DNA of 64,000 bases from BOG-908 sp963692875 (lineage in GTDB: Bacteria > Pseudomonadota > Alphaproteobacteria > Acetobacterales > Acetobacteraceae): assembly GCA_965198755.1 (NCBI GenBank), contig OZ240673.1, positions 3,286,001 to 3,350,000 on the forward strand, in the 5' to 3' direction. Under the pieces are notes generated by a model that was given only the letters and a program-made list of their open reading frames with translations, did not search any database and had not been told where the DNA came from. Of the stretch, positions 45,647 through 53,983 are shown piece by piece (position 1 is the first letter of the stretch; the number at the start of each line of letters is the position of its first letter). The translations under genes and the position numbers were made by a program.

Positions 45647-47014
45647 TCACCTCTGCGGCAACGGATACGCCGCCACCCCCACGCGCCCCGCCGCGTCCAC
45701 CGCGCGCACGCCGAATATCCAGTCGTCTTTGGAGAACGGCAGCGTCACGCTGGTGCCAGCACCCGCATCGCTCACCGTCATCCAGTCCGCGTCCGTGGTC
45801 AGCCGGCGCACAACTTGGTAGCGGGCGGCACCCGGCACCGGCGTCCAGCCCAGCGTGGTGTCGTTGGTCAGCGCCTTTGTCAGAACCCAGGTTTTTTGCG
45901 GCCGGCCCGGCCCTGAAGCGAGCGAGGCCAGCACGGCAAGGTTGATGCGCGTCACCTGCGCCAGGTAGGCGAAATCCTCGTACTGCAGCAGGTCGCCGTA
46001 CTGCACGCCGCCCTCCACGCGCACGTCCTGGTGCTGATGCGCGAAGGTCTCCACCGGTTCGGTGAAGCGGATGGCGGGAAAGCCGGCCTTGTTAAAGGAT
46101 TCGTGGTCGCCGCCGCGCAGGAAACGGTCGGCGCGGAACACCATGCGGGCGTCGAAGCCGGGCAGGTAAGCGTCACTTGTCTCGTGCGTGTAGCGCGCCA
46201 GCTCGCGCGACGGCGAGTCGTTCTCGTTGCCCAGCACGTTGACGCGCGTGGGGTCCGCGCCGGCCTGTAGCGCCTCGGAGAAGATGCGGACGTAGTCCGG
46301 GTTTTTCTGGCCGCGGTCGCCGACGGAGGCGCCGATGATGTCGTTGTTGAGGTCGCCCTGCACGTCGGCGCCGGCGGCGCGCAGGGTCTGCGCGTGGTGC
46401 GCGGAGCCGAACAGCCCCTGCTCCTCGGCGTCGTAGGCCGCGAAGATGACTGTGGCATGCAGCGGAACATTGGCGAGCAGGCGTGCCACTTCGAGCACGG
46501 CGGCCACGGACGAGGCGTTGTCGTCGGCACCCGGGGCGTCGCGCGTGCCGTCGCTGTCGTCGGTGTTGCGAGAGTCGTAGTGACTGGACATCACGTAGGT
46601 GCGTCCGCCCGGTTCGTCGCCGTGCAGGGTGGCCACCACGCTGCTGATGGTCACGTCGCGCGGCACGCGCTTGCCGTCGGCCTTCTGCAGGTATTCGTCG
46701 AGTGAGACGCTCATCCGCCCGCCGCTGGACGCGGCGACCTGGCGGAACTGCGCGGCGATCCAGTCGCGCGCGGCGAAGGCGCCGCGGCCGGGCGGGGCAG
46801 CTTCGGAGAAGGTGCTGCGTGTGCCAAAGGCGACCAGGTGCGCGTCGGTCTCGCGCAGGCGTTCCGGCGAGACGAGCGGCAACAGACGCGCGATTGCCGG
46901 GTCGGGCGGCGGTTGCACGCCGATCGGGGAAGCGGGGGCGATCGGAGCAGCAGGCGCGGCAAGCACCGCGGGCGCGACCAGCGTGGCGAGGAGGCAGGCA
47001 GCGGAGAGGCGCAT
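45647..47014 (-). CDS. exported M28 family metallopeptidase
   Basis: A 455-residue zinc aminopeptidase. Signal peptide MRLSAACLLATLVAPAVLA. The two-zinc site is visible in order: SSHYDSRN near residue 143 (His), GADDNASS (bridging Asp), YDAEEQGLFGS (catalytic Glu-Glu), DLNNDIIG (Asp) and GGDHESFNKAG (His). A C-terminal fibronectin-III-like region (TTLGWTPVPGAARYQVVRR) follows after about residue 365. It should cleave N-terminal residues of peptides in the periplasm or outside the cell. Confidence 0.9.
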   Translation of the reverse strand: MRLSAACLLATLVAPAVLAAPAAPIAPASPIGVQPPPDPAIARLLPLVSPERLRETDAHLVAFGTRSTFSEAAPPGRGAFAARDWIAAQFRQVAASSGGRMSVSLDEYLQKADGKRVPRDVTISSVVATLHGDEPGGRTYVMSSHYDSRNTDDSDGTRDAPGADDNASSVAAVLEVARLLANVPLHATVIFAAYDAEEQGLFGSAHHAQTLRAAGADVQGDLNNDIIGASVGDRGQKNPDYVRIFSEALQAGADPTRVNVLGNENDSPSRELARYTHETSDAYLPGFDARMVFRADRFLRGGDHESFNKAGFPAIRFTEPVETFAHQHQDVRVEGGVQYGDLLQYEDFAYLAQVTRINLAVLASLASGPGRPQKTWVLTKALTNDTTLGWTPVPGAARYQVVRRLTTDADWMTVSDAGAGTSVTLPFSKDDWIFGVRAVDAAGRVGVAAYPLPQR

Positions 47015-47133
47015 GGCGGTAACTTTCGTGGAGCGCGGGACGGTGCCCGCACTCCACGGGGGAACCGCCGGCTGGTCAACCGGCCCTGGCAGCTTTATGT
47101 TGGTTACGATCTGATTGGCGAGAGGAAGCGCCC

Positions 47134-48048
47134 ATGTTGCAGCGCCTGTTGATCGCGTCGGTATGCGCGCTGGCCGGGGTGGCGACGGCACGTGCCGACT
47201 GCACCCTGCCCGCCACGGATGCCGAGCGCGCCCAGTGCGTCGGCAGCGACCTCCGCCGCTCGGACACGGTGATCAACGACGAATACACGCATTTGCGCAA
47301 CCTGCTCGACACGCAGGGCCAGGCCGAGCTGAAGCACCAGGAGATCGCCTGGATCAAGCAGCGAGCGGCCACCTGCCACGTGGATCTGCGCGAGCCGGAC
47401 CGCGAGCGCTGGTTCAACGATTTGCTGCACGACTACAGCAAGACGGTGTGCGTGGTGCGCTTCACCGACCGCCGGGTGGCCGAGCTGCAGGCTCAGACGG
47501 CGGCGCTGAAACAGCCGCAGGCGGCGACCGGTCAACCGGCAGCCCCCGCCGCTCTGCCGGCCCTGGCCCCGCAGGCTGCGAGCGGCGCGGAGGTGTACGA
47601 CGTGGTGGCGCGCAACCAGCCCGCGAACGGCAAATGGTATTTCGAGGTGCATCTCGACGAGAGCGCCATCGCCCAGGCGGGCTCAGCCACCATCTTCATC
47701 GGCGTGCACGGGCAGGACGTCGGCAACGTCGGCACGCTGCAGGCCATCCGCAAGCGCAACATCGGCCAGCCGCCGAGCACCATCGGTCTCGCGGTCGACC
47801 TCGATGGAGGCAAGATTTACGTACGTTTTAACGGTGCGTGGCGGGAGGCGCCGGGCAGCGCCGGCGGGCTGGACGTCAAACTTGGCCGTTCGTATCAGGC
47901 AAAACTGTCGTCGAGCATCCCGCTTGGGCAGCTGCTCGACGGTGGTCAGGTGGACGTCGATTTCGGCCAGCACCCGTTTGCCTATGCGATTCCGGATGGC
48001 TACGTGCCGCTCGACACACAGGGGCCGCAGCGGGTTTCGGAGCAGTAA
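47134..48048 (+). CDS. exported LprI-like (DUF1311) protein with a SPRY-like C-terminal domain
   Basis: A 304-residue exported protein. Signal peptide MLQRLLIASVCALAGVATARA. Residues 22-110 follow the LprI/DUF1311 pattern of spaced cysteines (DCTLPATDAERAQC, RAATCHVDLRE, KTVCVVRF) seen in lysozyme-inhibitor proteins. After an Ala/Pro/Gln linker (about 120-150), residues 153-300 form a beta-rich part with GKWYFEVHLDE and GLAVDLDGGKIYVRFNGAW that looks like a SPRY/B30.2 module. The combination suggests a binding protein; the ligand is unknown. Divergent from the M28 peptidase, 119 bp apart. Confidence 0.75.
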   Translation: MLQRLLIASVCALAGVATARADCTLPATDAERAQCVGSDLRRSDTVINDEYTHLRNLLDTQGQAELKHQEIAWIKQRAATCHVDLREPDRERWFNDLLHDYSKTVCVVRFTDRRVAELQAQTAALKQPQAATGQPAAPAALPALAPQAASGAEVYDVVARNQPANGKWYFEVHLDESAIAQAGSATIFIGVHGQDVGNVGTLQAIRKRNIGQPPSTIGLAVDLDGGKIYVRFNGAWREAPGSAGGLDVKLGRSYQAKLSSSIPLGQLLDGGQVDVDFGQHPFAYAIPDGYVPLDTQGPQRVSEQ

Positions 48049-48075
48049 TACCAATCGGCCTGAAGGTTGACCGTC

Positions 48076-48217
48076 CGAAGCAAGCAACGCCTTCTTTTTT
48101 GAAAAAAAGAAGCAAAAAACTTTTGACTCCGCTGTCGCGGACCTTTCCGGAGAGCGCGCGACAGCGGAGTCAAAAGTTTTTTGGTCCTTTTTTTCAAAAA
48201 AGGACTGCTTGCTTTCT
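48076..48217. repeat. palindromic intergenic repeat, element 25
   Basis: Left arm CTTC/GAAG, class C middle that is nearly perfectly symmetrical, right arm TCC/GGA. The left flank GCCTGAAGGTTGACCG (48058-48073) is the exact reverse complement of the flank of element 2, and the arms are also swapped, so the two are the same subtype in opposite orientation. Confidence 0.92.
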
Positions 48218-48245
48218 GTGAGAAAGCATCAACACCTGTTGGTAT

Positions 48246-48352
48246 AAGGCAAGCGGTTCTTTTTTGAAAAAAAGAACCAAAAAAACTTTTGCTCTCTGTC
48301 GGTGCGCGTTGTTGAAACGTGTCGTGTCGGCGGGCCGAGACAGCGCTTGTGA
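48246..48352. repeat. palindromic repeat, element 26 (right arm lost)
   Basis: Left arm TTC/GAA with an extra A in the link, middle class B reversed (GGTGCGCG, GAAACGTGTCG, CGAGACAGC). No right arm. It stands 28 bp from element 25. Confidence 0.85.
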
Positions 48353-48398
48353 AGCGAACTGTTTGCCGCCTAGGTCATTCGAGAGGTAGAGTGAAGAC

Positions 48399-48518
48399 GT
48401 GTTGCCCTTCGACATGCTGGCTATGGCAGGCGTTCTTCAGGTCGACATGTCGCTGTATGTCTATCTGCCGTCGCAGCCTCAGACCGAGTACGTCGCCGAG
48501 GATGTGCTCATCGACTGA
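48399..48518 (+). CDS. possible 39-residue small protein
   Basis: A GTG at 48399 opens a 39-codon frame with hydrophobic and acidic alternation (VLQVDMSLYVYLP, then EYVAEDVLID) that looks more protein-like than chance. A GAGAGG lies 13 nt upstream, rather far. No family is known. It lies in the gap between elements 26 and 27; nothing else is seen there. Confidence 0.22.
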   Translation: MLPFDMLAMAGVLQVDMSLYVYLPSQPQTEYVAEDVLID

Positions 48519-48605
48519 CTAACAGCAATCGCGAGCGTGCCGGCGGACGCTGCTTGCGCAAGCACCTTAGTAAAAGTTTTGACCTATGTGAGCAGCTTGG
48601 TATCG

Positions 48606-48748
48606 GGCAAGAAAGGCAACCCTGCTTTTTTGAAAAAAAGCAGCAAAAAACTTTTGGTCCTGCTGTCGCGGAGGTTTCTGCAGCACGCACTCAAGGGAAC
48701 AAAAGTTTTTTGGTTCTTTTTTCCAAAAAAGAACCGCTTGCCTTGCCT
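48606..48748. repeat. palindromic intergenic repeat, element 27
   Basis: Left arm CTGC/GCAG tip i, middle class A forward (GTCGCGGAGGTTTCTGCAGC), right arm GGTTC/GAACC with loop CC. The two arms use different stems. It lies just downstream of ahcY. Confidence 0.92.
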
Positions 48749-48774
48749 AAGTCAAATGTCCGGGCTGCCAGCGA

Positions 48775-50088
48775 TCAATACCGATAAAGCTCGTGCTTGA
48801 ACGGCCCGTTCACGCTAGCCAGGTCCAAATACTCCGCCTGCTTGTTGGAAAGCTTTGTAAGCTTAGCTCCAACTTTGGCCAGATGCAGCGCCGCCACCTT
48901 CTCGTCCAGATGCTTCGGTAGCGTGTACACCTTGCGCTCGTACTGCCCAGGCTTGGCCTGCCACAGTTCCAGCTGTGCGAGCACCTGGTTGGTGAAGCTC
49001 GCCGACATCACGAAGCTCGGGTGCCCGGTGCCGTTGCCCAAATTCACCAGGCGCCCTTCGGAGAGCACGATCAGCCGCTTGCCGTCGGGGAACACCACCT
49101 CGTCCACCTGCGGCTTGACGTTCTCCCAGCGGTAGTTGCGCAGGCTCTCGATCTGTATCTCGCTGTCGAAATGGCCGATGTTGCAGACGATCGCGCGGTG
49201 CTTCATCGCCCGCATGTGGTCGGCCGTGATCACGTCCACGTTGCCGGTGGCGGTGACGAAGATGTCGCCGCGTGAGGCGGCGTCGTCCATCGTGTCCACC
49301 TCGTAGCCTTCCATTGCCGCCTGCAGCGCGCAGATCGGGTCGATCTCGGTCACCACCACGCGGCAGCCGGCGTTGCGCAGCGAGGCGGCAGATCCCTTGC
49401 CCACGTCGCCGAAGCCGGCCACCACGGCCACCTTGCCCGCCATCATCACGTCGGTGCCGCGGCGGATGCCGTCCACCAGGCTCTCGCGGCAGCCATAGAG
49501 GTTGTCGAACTTGGACTTCGTCACGCTGTCATTGACGTTGATCGCGGGCGTCAGCAGCTTGCCGGCCTTCATCATCTCCCACAGCCGGTGCACGCCGGTG
49601 GTGGTCTCCTCGGAGATGCCGCGCACGTCGGCCAGCATCTCGGGGTAGCTGTTGTGCATCAGCAGCGTCAGGTCGCCGCCGTCATCGAGGATCATGTTTG
49701 GCGCCCAGCCGCCCGGACCGCGGACGGTCTGCTCGATGCACCAGTTAAACTCCTCCTCGTTCATGCCCTTCCAGGCGAACACCGGCACGCCGGCGGCGGC
49801 CACCGCGGCGGCCGCGTGGTCCTGCGTGGAGAAGATGTTGCAGGAGGACCAGCGCACCGTGGCACCCAGCGCGGTCAGCGTCTCGATCAGCACCGCGGTC
49901 TGGATCGTCATGTGCAGGCACCCGGCGATGCGCGCGCCGGCCAGCGGCTTGGACGCGCCGTACTCCTCGCGCAGCGCCATCAGCCCGGGCATCTCGTCCT
50001 CGGCCATCGAGATCTCCTTGCGGCCCCACTCGGCCAGGGAGAAATCGCGGACCTTGTAGTCTTCCTGCGTCACGTGGGTGTCGGGCAT
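48775..50088 (-). CDS. ahcY: adenosylhomocysteinase
   Basis: A 437-residue NAD-dependent enzyme that splits S-adenosylhomocysteine to adenosine and homocysteine, recycling the product of methylations. Seen: HMTIQTAVLIETLTALGA, SCNIFSTQDHAAAA, the NAD site VAGFGDVGKGSA, and the C-terminal NAD-contacting KHLDEKVAALHLAKVGAKL, ending HELYRY. The ATG at 50088 is preceded by GGAG and excludes 18 further codons upstream. No SAH riboswitch was recognised in the leader. Confidence 0.96.
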   Translation of the reverse strand: MPDTHVTQEDYKVRDFSLAEWGRKEISMAEDEMPGLMALREEYGASKPLAGARIAGCLHMTIQTAVLIETLTALGATVRWSSCNIFSTQDHAAAAVAAAGVPVFAWKGMNEEEFNWCIEQTVRGPGGWAPNMILDDGGDLTLLMHNSYPEMLADVRGISEETTTGVHRLWEMMKAGKLLTPAINVNDSVTKSKFDNLYGCRESLVDGIRRGTDVMMAGKVAVVAGFGDVGKGSAASLRNAGCRVVVTEIDPICALQAAMEGYEVDTMDDAASRGDIFVTATGNVDVITADHMRAMKHRAIVCNIGHFDSEIQIESLRNYRWENVKPQVDEVVFPDGKRLIVLSEGRLVNLGNGTGHPSFVMSASFTNQVLAQLELWQAKPGQYERKVYTLPKHLDEKVAALHLAKVGAKLTKLSNKQAEYLDLASVNGPFKHELYRY

Positions 50089-50157
50089 CTCGGGGGCTCC
50101 TTGCTTGCGGTTCGTATGCGCAAAGGGGGCTGCGTATTGCAAGCGTGCCGGACGAAA

Positions 50158-50214
50158 GGCAGGAAGGAAGCAAGACTTCTTTTTGAAAAAAGAAGCAAAA
50201 ACTTTGCTCCCGGG
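50158..50214. repeat. palindromic repeat, element 28 (left arm only)
   Basis: A short CTTC/GAAG arm (T5, A6) with the link AAAAACTTTG; no class-specific middle or right arm. It lies between divergent genes. Confidence 0.7.
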
Positions 50215-50304
50215 GGCTGGACTGCTGACCGGCCACGTCCCCCGGCACTGGTCTTCCGTCTGGGGGCTTGTAGGATCGAGCTACACCGACACCAGGGTAG
50301 ATGT

Positions 50305-51312
50305 ATGCGTAGGTCGTTGCTGCTGCTTGCCTCGCTCGCGACAATGGGGGCGGCACCGACCGACGAGACGTCCCCGCAACCCGTCTCGGTAGCGCTCGCC
50401 GCCGGCCCGGCGCACGACGCAGTGCTCTCGACGCTCCTTCGCCCTTACGCAGACGCCACCGCGACTGCGCTCGCCACCCCGCCCTGGGACAGTTCGGCTG
50501 ACGGCTTGCGCAAGCTGCTGGCCGGCCACGGCGCCGACCTGCTGCTGCTCGACGGCGCGCTGCTCGCCCAGCTCTGCCGCACCCAGCTGCTGGAAAAACT
50601 GGACTGGACCGCGCTGGGCGCCGCAGGCCTGCCACGCGAGCGCTTCGCCGCCGGCGCCAGCAGCGATTGCGGCCTGGGCGCCTACGTCTCGGCCACCGTG
50701 CTCGCCTGGGACCGCCAGAAGCTTGTCGGCTGGCCGGGCTGGCCGGATTTCTGGGACGTGGCCAAGCACCCCGGCCGGCGCGCCCTCCACCGCGGCGCGC
50801 GCGGCAACCTGGAAGTGGCCCTGATGGCCGACGGCGTGGCCATGGCGGACGTCTACCGCACCTTGCGCTCGGCCGACGGCGTGGACCGCGCCTTCCGCAA
50901 GCTCGACCAGCTGAAACCCTACGTCCTGTGGTGGGACAAGCCGGACCAGCCGGCCCAGCTTCTCGCCACGTCCAAGGTGCTGCTGACCACCGCACCGGCC
51001 GACAGCCTGCCGGACGGCCCGGCTGCCCATACCGGCGTGCAGTGGGCCGGCAGCCTGCAGGAGGTGACGAGCTGGGCGCGGCCAGCGGATGCCCCCCATA
51101 GGCGCGGCGCGCTGGCCGCCTTGGTTACCGCGCTGGATCCGGCGCGGGCCGCCATCTTCGCGCGCGCAACCCGGCTGGTCCCGGCGACCAAGGCGGCGGT
51201 CGCCATGCTGCCGGCGAGGGATGAGCAGGGAGCGTTGGCGATCGACGAGGGGTTCTGGGCGGATAATGGGGACAAGCTGGAGGCGCGCTTTGCGGGCTGG
51301 GTCAGCAAGTAA
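50305..51312 (+). CDS. exported solute-binding protein (ABC substrate-binding family 1-like)
   Basis: A 335-residue periplasmic protein with signal peptide MRRSLLLLASLATMGAAP. The body follows the spermidine/putrescine-type binding fold: an early DLLLLDGALLAQL, CGLGAYVSATVLAWDRQKL, the WPDFWDVAKHPGRRAL segment, LKPYVLWWDKPDQPAQLL and a C-terminal FWADNGDKLEARFAGW. PotD/PotF proteins share WxDFWD and GRRAL. No permease or ATPase genes adjoin it, so it may be an orphan or work with distant subunits. Confidence 0.8.
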   Translation: MRRSLLLLASLATMGAAPTDETSPQPVSVALAAGPAHDAVLSTLLRPYADATATALATPPWDSSADGLRKLLAGHGADLLLLDGALLAQLCRTQLLEKLDWTALGAAGLPRERFAAGASSDCGLGAYVSATVLAWDRQKLVGWPGWPDFWDVAKHPGRRALHRGARGNLEVALMADGVAMADVYRTLRSADGVDRAFRKLDQLKPYVLWWDKPDQPAQLLATSKVLLTTAPADSLPDGPAAHTGVQWAGSLQEVTSWARPADAPHRRGALAALVTALDPARAAIFARATRLVPATKAAVAMLPARDEQGALAIDEGFWADNGDKLEARFAGWVSK

Positions 51313-51444
51313 GGAAGGATTTCTTTTTTGAAAAAAAGAAACAAAAAACTTTTGTCACGGCTGTCGCGGACCTCTCCGGCAGCGCGTACCCAGGGAACAA
51401 AAGTTTTTTGGTTCTTTTTTTCAAAAAAGAACTGCTTGCCTTGA
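51310..51444. repeat. palindromic intergenic repeat, element 29
   Basis: Left arm TTTC/GAAA tip i, middle class A forward (CTGTCGCGGACCTCTCC), right arm TTC/GAA tip i. It covers the whole space from the stop of the solute-binding gene to the start of the hydrolase gene. Confidence 0.9.
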
Positions 51445-52307
51445 GAGTCCTGGCCACATCCACATTGAACTTCGCAATCGACGAAGCCGGCGACGGCCCC
51501 AACATCGCCCTCTGCCTGCACGGATTTCCGGAGAGCCGCTACTCCTGGCGGCACCAGCTGCCGTTCCTCGCCCAGCGCGGCTGGCACGCTGTGGCACCAG
51601 ACCTGCGCGGCTACGGCGGCACCACCCGCCCGCTGGGCCGCAGCGCCTATCGGATGGAGCACCTGGTCGAGGACGCCGCGGCGCTGTTCGACGCGCTGGG
51701 CGCCCGCCGCCGGCTGCTGATAGCGCATGATTGGGGCGCGCTGATCGCCTGGCAGTTCGCCATCCAGCGCACCCGTCCGCTCGACGGACTGATTGTCATG
51801 AACGTGCCCCACCCGGCCGTCTTCCGCCGGGTTATTCGCAGCTCGCCGCGCCAGCTTGCCCGGTCCTGGTACGTATTCTTCTTCCAGGTGCCGGTGCTGC
51901 CCGAGCGCCTGCTGGCCGCCCGGGGTGCGGCCGCCATCGGCCGCGCGTTCTCGGAAATGGCGGTGGACAAGACCGCCTTTCCGCCGGAGGTGCTGGACCA
52001 CTATCGCCACGCGGCCCAGCAGCCGGGCGCGCTGACCGCCATGATCAACTACTACCGGGCGAACCTCCTCTCGCTGACCGCGCCGGCCAAGTACCCGATG
52101 GTGGAGACGCCGACCCTGATGGTGTGGGGCGAACAGGATAGCGCCCTCGGCCTCGAGCTGACCGAGGGCTACGGGCCGTGGGTCAGGGACTTTACCCTGC
52201 GACGGCTGCCCGGCGTGTCGCACTGGGTGCAGCAGGAAGCGCCGGACCAGGTGAACGCGGCGATGGCAAGCTGGCTCGATGCGAACCGGATCGTCGCCCA
52301 GGCGTAA
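51441..52307 (+). CDS. alpha/beta hydrolase, epoxide hydrolase-like
   Basis: A 288-residue hydrolase. Seen: the oxyanion loop LHGFPESRYSWRHQ (HGFP at 27-30), the nucleophile elbow AHDWGALIAW with Asp97 in place of Ser, PHPAVFRR, MVWGEQDSAL with the acid and GVSHW with the His. An Asp nucleophile in HDWG is characteristic of epoxide hydrolases and haloalkane dehalogenase relatives. The TTG at 51441 lies exactly at the end of element 29; no ATG or GTG precedes the conserved region, so the repeat may supply the start region. Confidence 0.85.
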   Translation: MRVLATSTLNFAIDEAGDGPNIALCLHGFPESRYSWRHQLPFLAQRGWHAVAPDLRGYGGTTRPLGRSAYRMEHLVEDAAALFDALGARRRLLIAHDWGALIAWQFAIQRTRPLDGLIVMNVPHPAVFRRVIRSSPRQLARSWYVFFFQVPVLPERLLAARGAAAIGRAFSEMAVDKTAFPPEVLDHYRHAAQQPGALTAMINYYRANLLSLTAPAKYPMVETPTLMVWGEQDSALGLELTEGYGPWVRDFTLRRLPGVSHWVQQEAPDQVNAAMASWLDANRIVAQA

Positions 52308-52336
52308 TCACCCCCATCTTGTTAGGGAGGGGTTCC

Positions 52337-52531
52337 GTGTTTCTGATCATCGTGATCGTGCTGCTGGTGCTGGCGTTTGGCGGATTCGGCCACAGCGGCT
52401 ACCAGCGTGGCTGGTATGGCCGCGACCCATACTACGCAGCACCAGCGAGCGCCGGGTTTGGCGGCGGCGGGCTAGGGTTGGTGCTTCTGCTGGTGGTGCT
52501 GTTCCTGTTGTTCTCGCACAGGCATTATTGA
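52337..52531 (+). CDS. small hydrophobic Gly-rich protein
   Basis: A 64-residue protein with GTG start at 52337 behind AGGGAGGGG. Two hydrophobic helices (VFLIIVIVLLVLAFGGFG and GLVLLLVVLFLLF) flank a short Tyr/Gly-rich loop. Small two-helix proteins of this type are common in alphaproteobacteria and of unknown function. It starts 29 bp after the hydrolase stop and may share its transcript. Confidence 0.65.
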   Translation: MFLIIVIVLLVLAFGGFGHSGYQRGWYGRDPYYAAPASAGFGGGGLGLVLLLVVLFLLFSHRHY

Positions 52532-52560
52532 CGCTAGCCGGCCAAGGGGGTGACTGCTGC

Positions 52561-52722
52561 GGAAGCAAGCAAGGCCTTCTTTTTTGAAAAAAAGAAGCAA
52601 AAAACTTTTGCTTTCTCCGCATTTTCGGCAGGCGTGTTTGTCTAGGGATGCCCGGCGGCTGCGAGTGCGGAGGAACGAAAGCTTCTCGATCCTCTTTTCG
52701 ACAAGGGCTGCTTACGTTCTGC
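52561..52722. repeat. palindromic repeat, element 30 (right arm degenerate)
   Basis: Left arm CTTC/GAAG tip i intact; middle scrambled; the right side survives as GAAAGCTTCTCGATCC, TTTTCGACAAGGGCTGCTTA, recognisable as a decayed tip ii arm. Confidence 0.75.
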
Positions 52723-52769
52723 CACGACTACGGTAACGGCAGCCGGTTAATGCGAGGCGTTTCCTATGG

Positions 52770-52893
52770 AGGCAGAGGCAAAAAGCTTTTGTTCCCATAC
52801 GCCGCCGGATTAAACGCAGCCTTTCAACCCGGCGCACCCAGAAGAGACAAAAGTTTTTTGGTTCTTTTTTTCAAAAAAGAACCGCTTGCTTGC
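52770..52893. repeat. palindromic repeat, element 31 (left arm reduced)
   Basis: Left arm cut to AAAAAGCTTTTG; class B middle forward (GGATTAAACGCAGCC, CAACCCGGCGCACCC); right arm TTC/GAA tip i. Elements 30 and 31 fill most of the 421-bp gap between convergent genes; no gene lies there. Confidence 0.85.
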
Positions 52894-52952
52894 TCTGTCT
52901 CGCGGAAGCGAGGCGGCAGCACATAGAAACTGCCCCCCTCGCAAGTCGCGCA

Positions 52953-53702
52953 CTATTCAGCCGCTGCGCGCTCGTTCATCAGGATTGGGTGGCTAGTCAG
53001 GTCCGTGGTGACCAGTTTCGTGGTGGCCACCACGGCGAACAGCCCGTAGGCAACCTTGGAGACGAGGTCCAGCACCGCGATGGAGGCGACGCTGGGCGTG
53101 TCGCCCAGCAGGCCGAGCCCATCCGGACAGACTGCCAGGATCAACGGGTAGATCAGCCACAGCACCGACAGGATGATCGCATTGGTGCGGTAGTCGGATT
53201 GCGCCTGCGGGGCTTCGCGCCGGTTCTCACGCAGCATCGGGCCCCAGATGACGTAGTAGACGCCGAGGAAGGCGACGCAGGAGACGGCGAACCACGTCCA
53301 CTTGATCCAGATCACCTCGGACGCGCCGAAGAAGAACGACGTCAGGATCATGATCACGTCGGAGATCAGCATGCCGGCGACCATGCCGGACTTGCGCATG
53401 CCCGAGTGCATGGCGGTGTAGGCAAGCGAGAGCAGCAGCAGAGGCGTGGTGAAGGTCCAATCGACGTAGCGCGCGTAGTAGAACAGCCGGGCGGGGTTGC
53501 CGGAGACGTCGTTGTGCAACGTCATGAGGCCCTGGCCCACGGCCATGGCAAAATACGAGCTGGCGGCGATGATCGGGACGATGCCGTGGTAGATTGTGTG
53601 TGATTGTTCACCGGCCGTGCGCTGCTTGCCGATCGCAAGGATCACCAAGCCGCCGACCACCATCAGGATGGTGTCGAGCCAAAGCCAGAACTGCGAATCC
53701 AC
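52953..53702 (-). CDS. microbial rhodopsin, DTS-motif proton pump-like
   Basis: A 249-residue seven-helix retinal protein. Helix C reads ARYVDWTFTTPLLLLS: Arg78, Asp81 (counter-ion and proton acceptor), Thr85 and Ser92 at the position of the cytoplasmic proton donor, giving the triplet D-T-S. Helix G reads VLDLVSKVAYG with the counter-ion Asp212 and retinal Lys216, the same numbers as bacteriorhodopsin. Glu204 of the release group is replaced by Ser. An outward proton pump with slow reprotonation is inferred; a sensor is possible. The GTG at 53702 has GGAGG 4 nt upstream; a TTG at 53738 has none. No retinal synthesis gene adjoins it. Confidence 0.93.
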   Translation of the reverse strand: MDSQFWLWLDTILMVVGGLVILAIGKQRTAGEQSHTIYHGIVPIIAASSYFAMAVGQGLMTLHNDVSGNPARLFYYARYVDWTFTTPLLLLSLAYTAMHSGMRKSGMVAGMLISDVIMILTSFFFGASEVIWIKWTWFAVSCVAFLGVYYVIWGPMLRENRREAPQAQSDYRTNAIILSVLWLIYPLILAVCPDGLGLLGDTPSVASIAVLDLVSKVAYGLFAVVATTKLVTTDLTSHPILMNERAAAE

Positions 53703-53872
53703 GGGGCCTCCGGTGATGTGCTGCGATGCAGTCGTCAATGGCGACGGATGACATCATGGAAAGCCTGGGGCACTCAGACGTGAACAAAGCGATTTGGTGA
53801 AAAGCGCTGCAAACCGTTGCCTCGTATCGGATGATCATTCCTGCGACGCAAGACGGCAGCCAGGAACTCCCA

Positions 53873-53962
53873 ATGCCGTCGCGAAATTTCCTCCAGCGCG
53901 CACCCAAAGAGAACAAAAGTTTTTTGGTTCTTTTTTTCAAAAAAGAACCGCTTGCCTTGCCT
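53873..53962. repeat. palindromic repeat, element 32 (left arm lost)
   Basis: Class A forward middle from GCCGTCGCGAAATTTCC through GCGCGCACCCAAAGAGAA and an intact right arm TTC/GAA tip i. It lies upstream of the rhodopsin promoter region and downstream of the SDR gene. Confidence 0.82.
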
Positions 53963-53983
53963 AAATCAACCGGTTCCCCTGCG

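Noticed and set aside
50089..50304. SAH riboswitch upstream of ahcY
   Set aside because: The conserved SAH aptamer blocks were not found; the leader contains a half repeat element and simple GC-rich hairpins only.
53703..53738. TTG at 53738 as the rhodopsin start
   Set aside because: It lacks a ribosome site, while GTG at 53702 has GGAGG at a workable distance and begins just before helix A.
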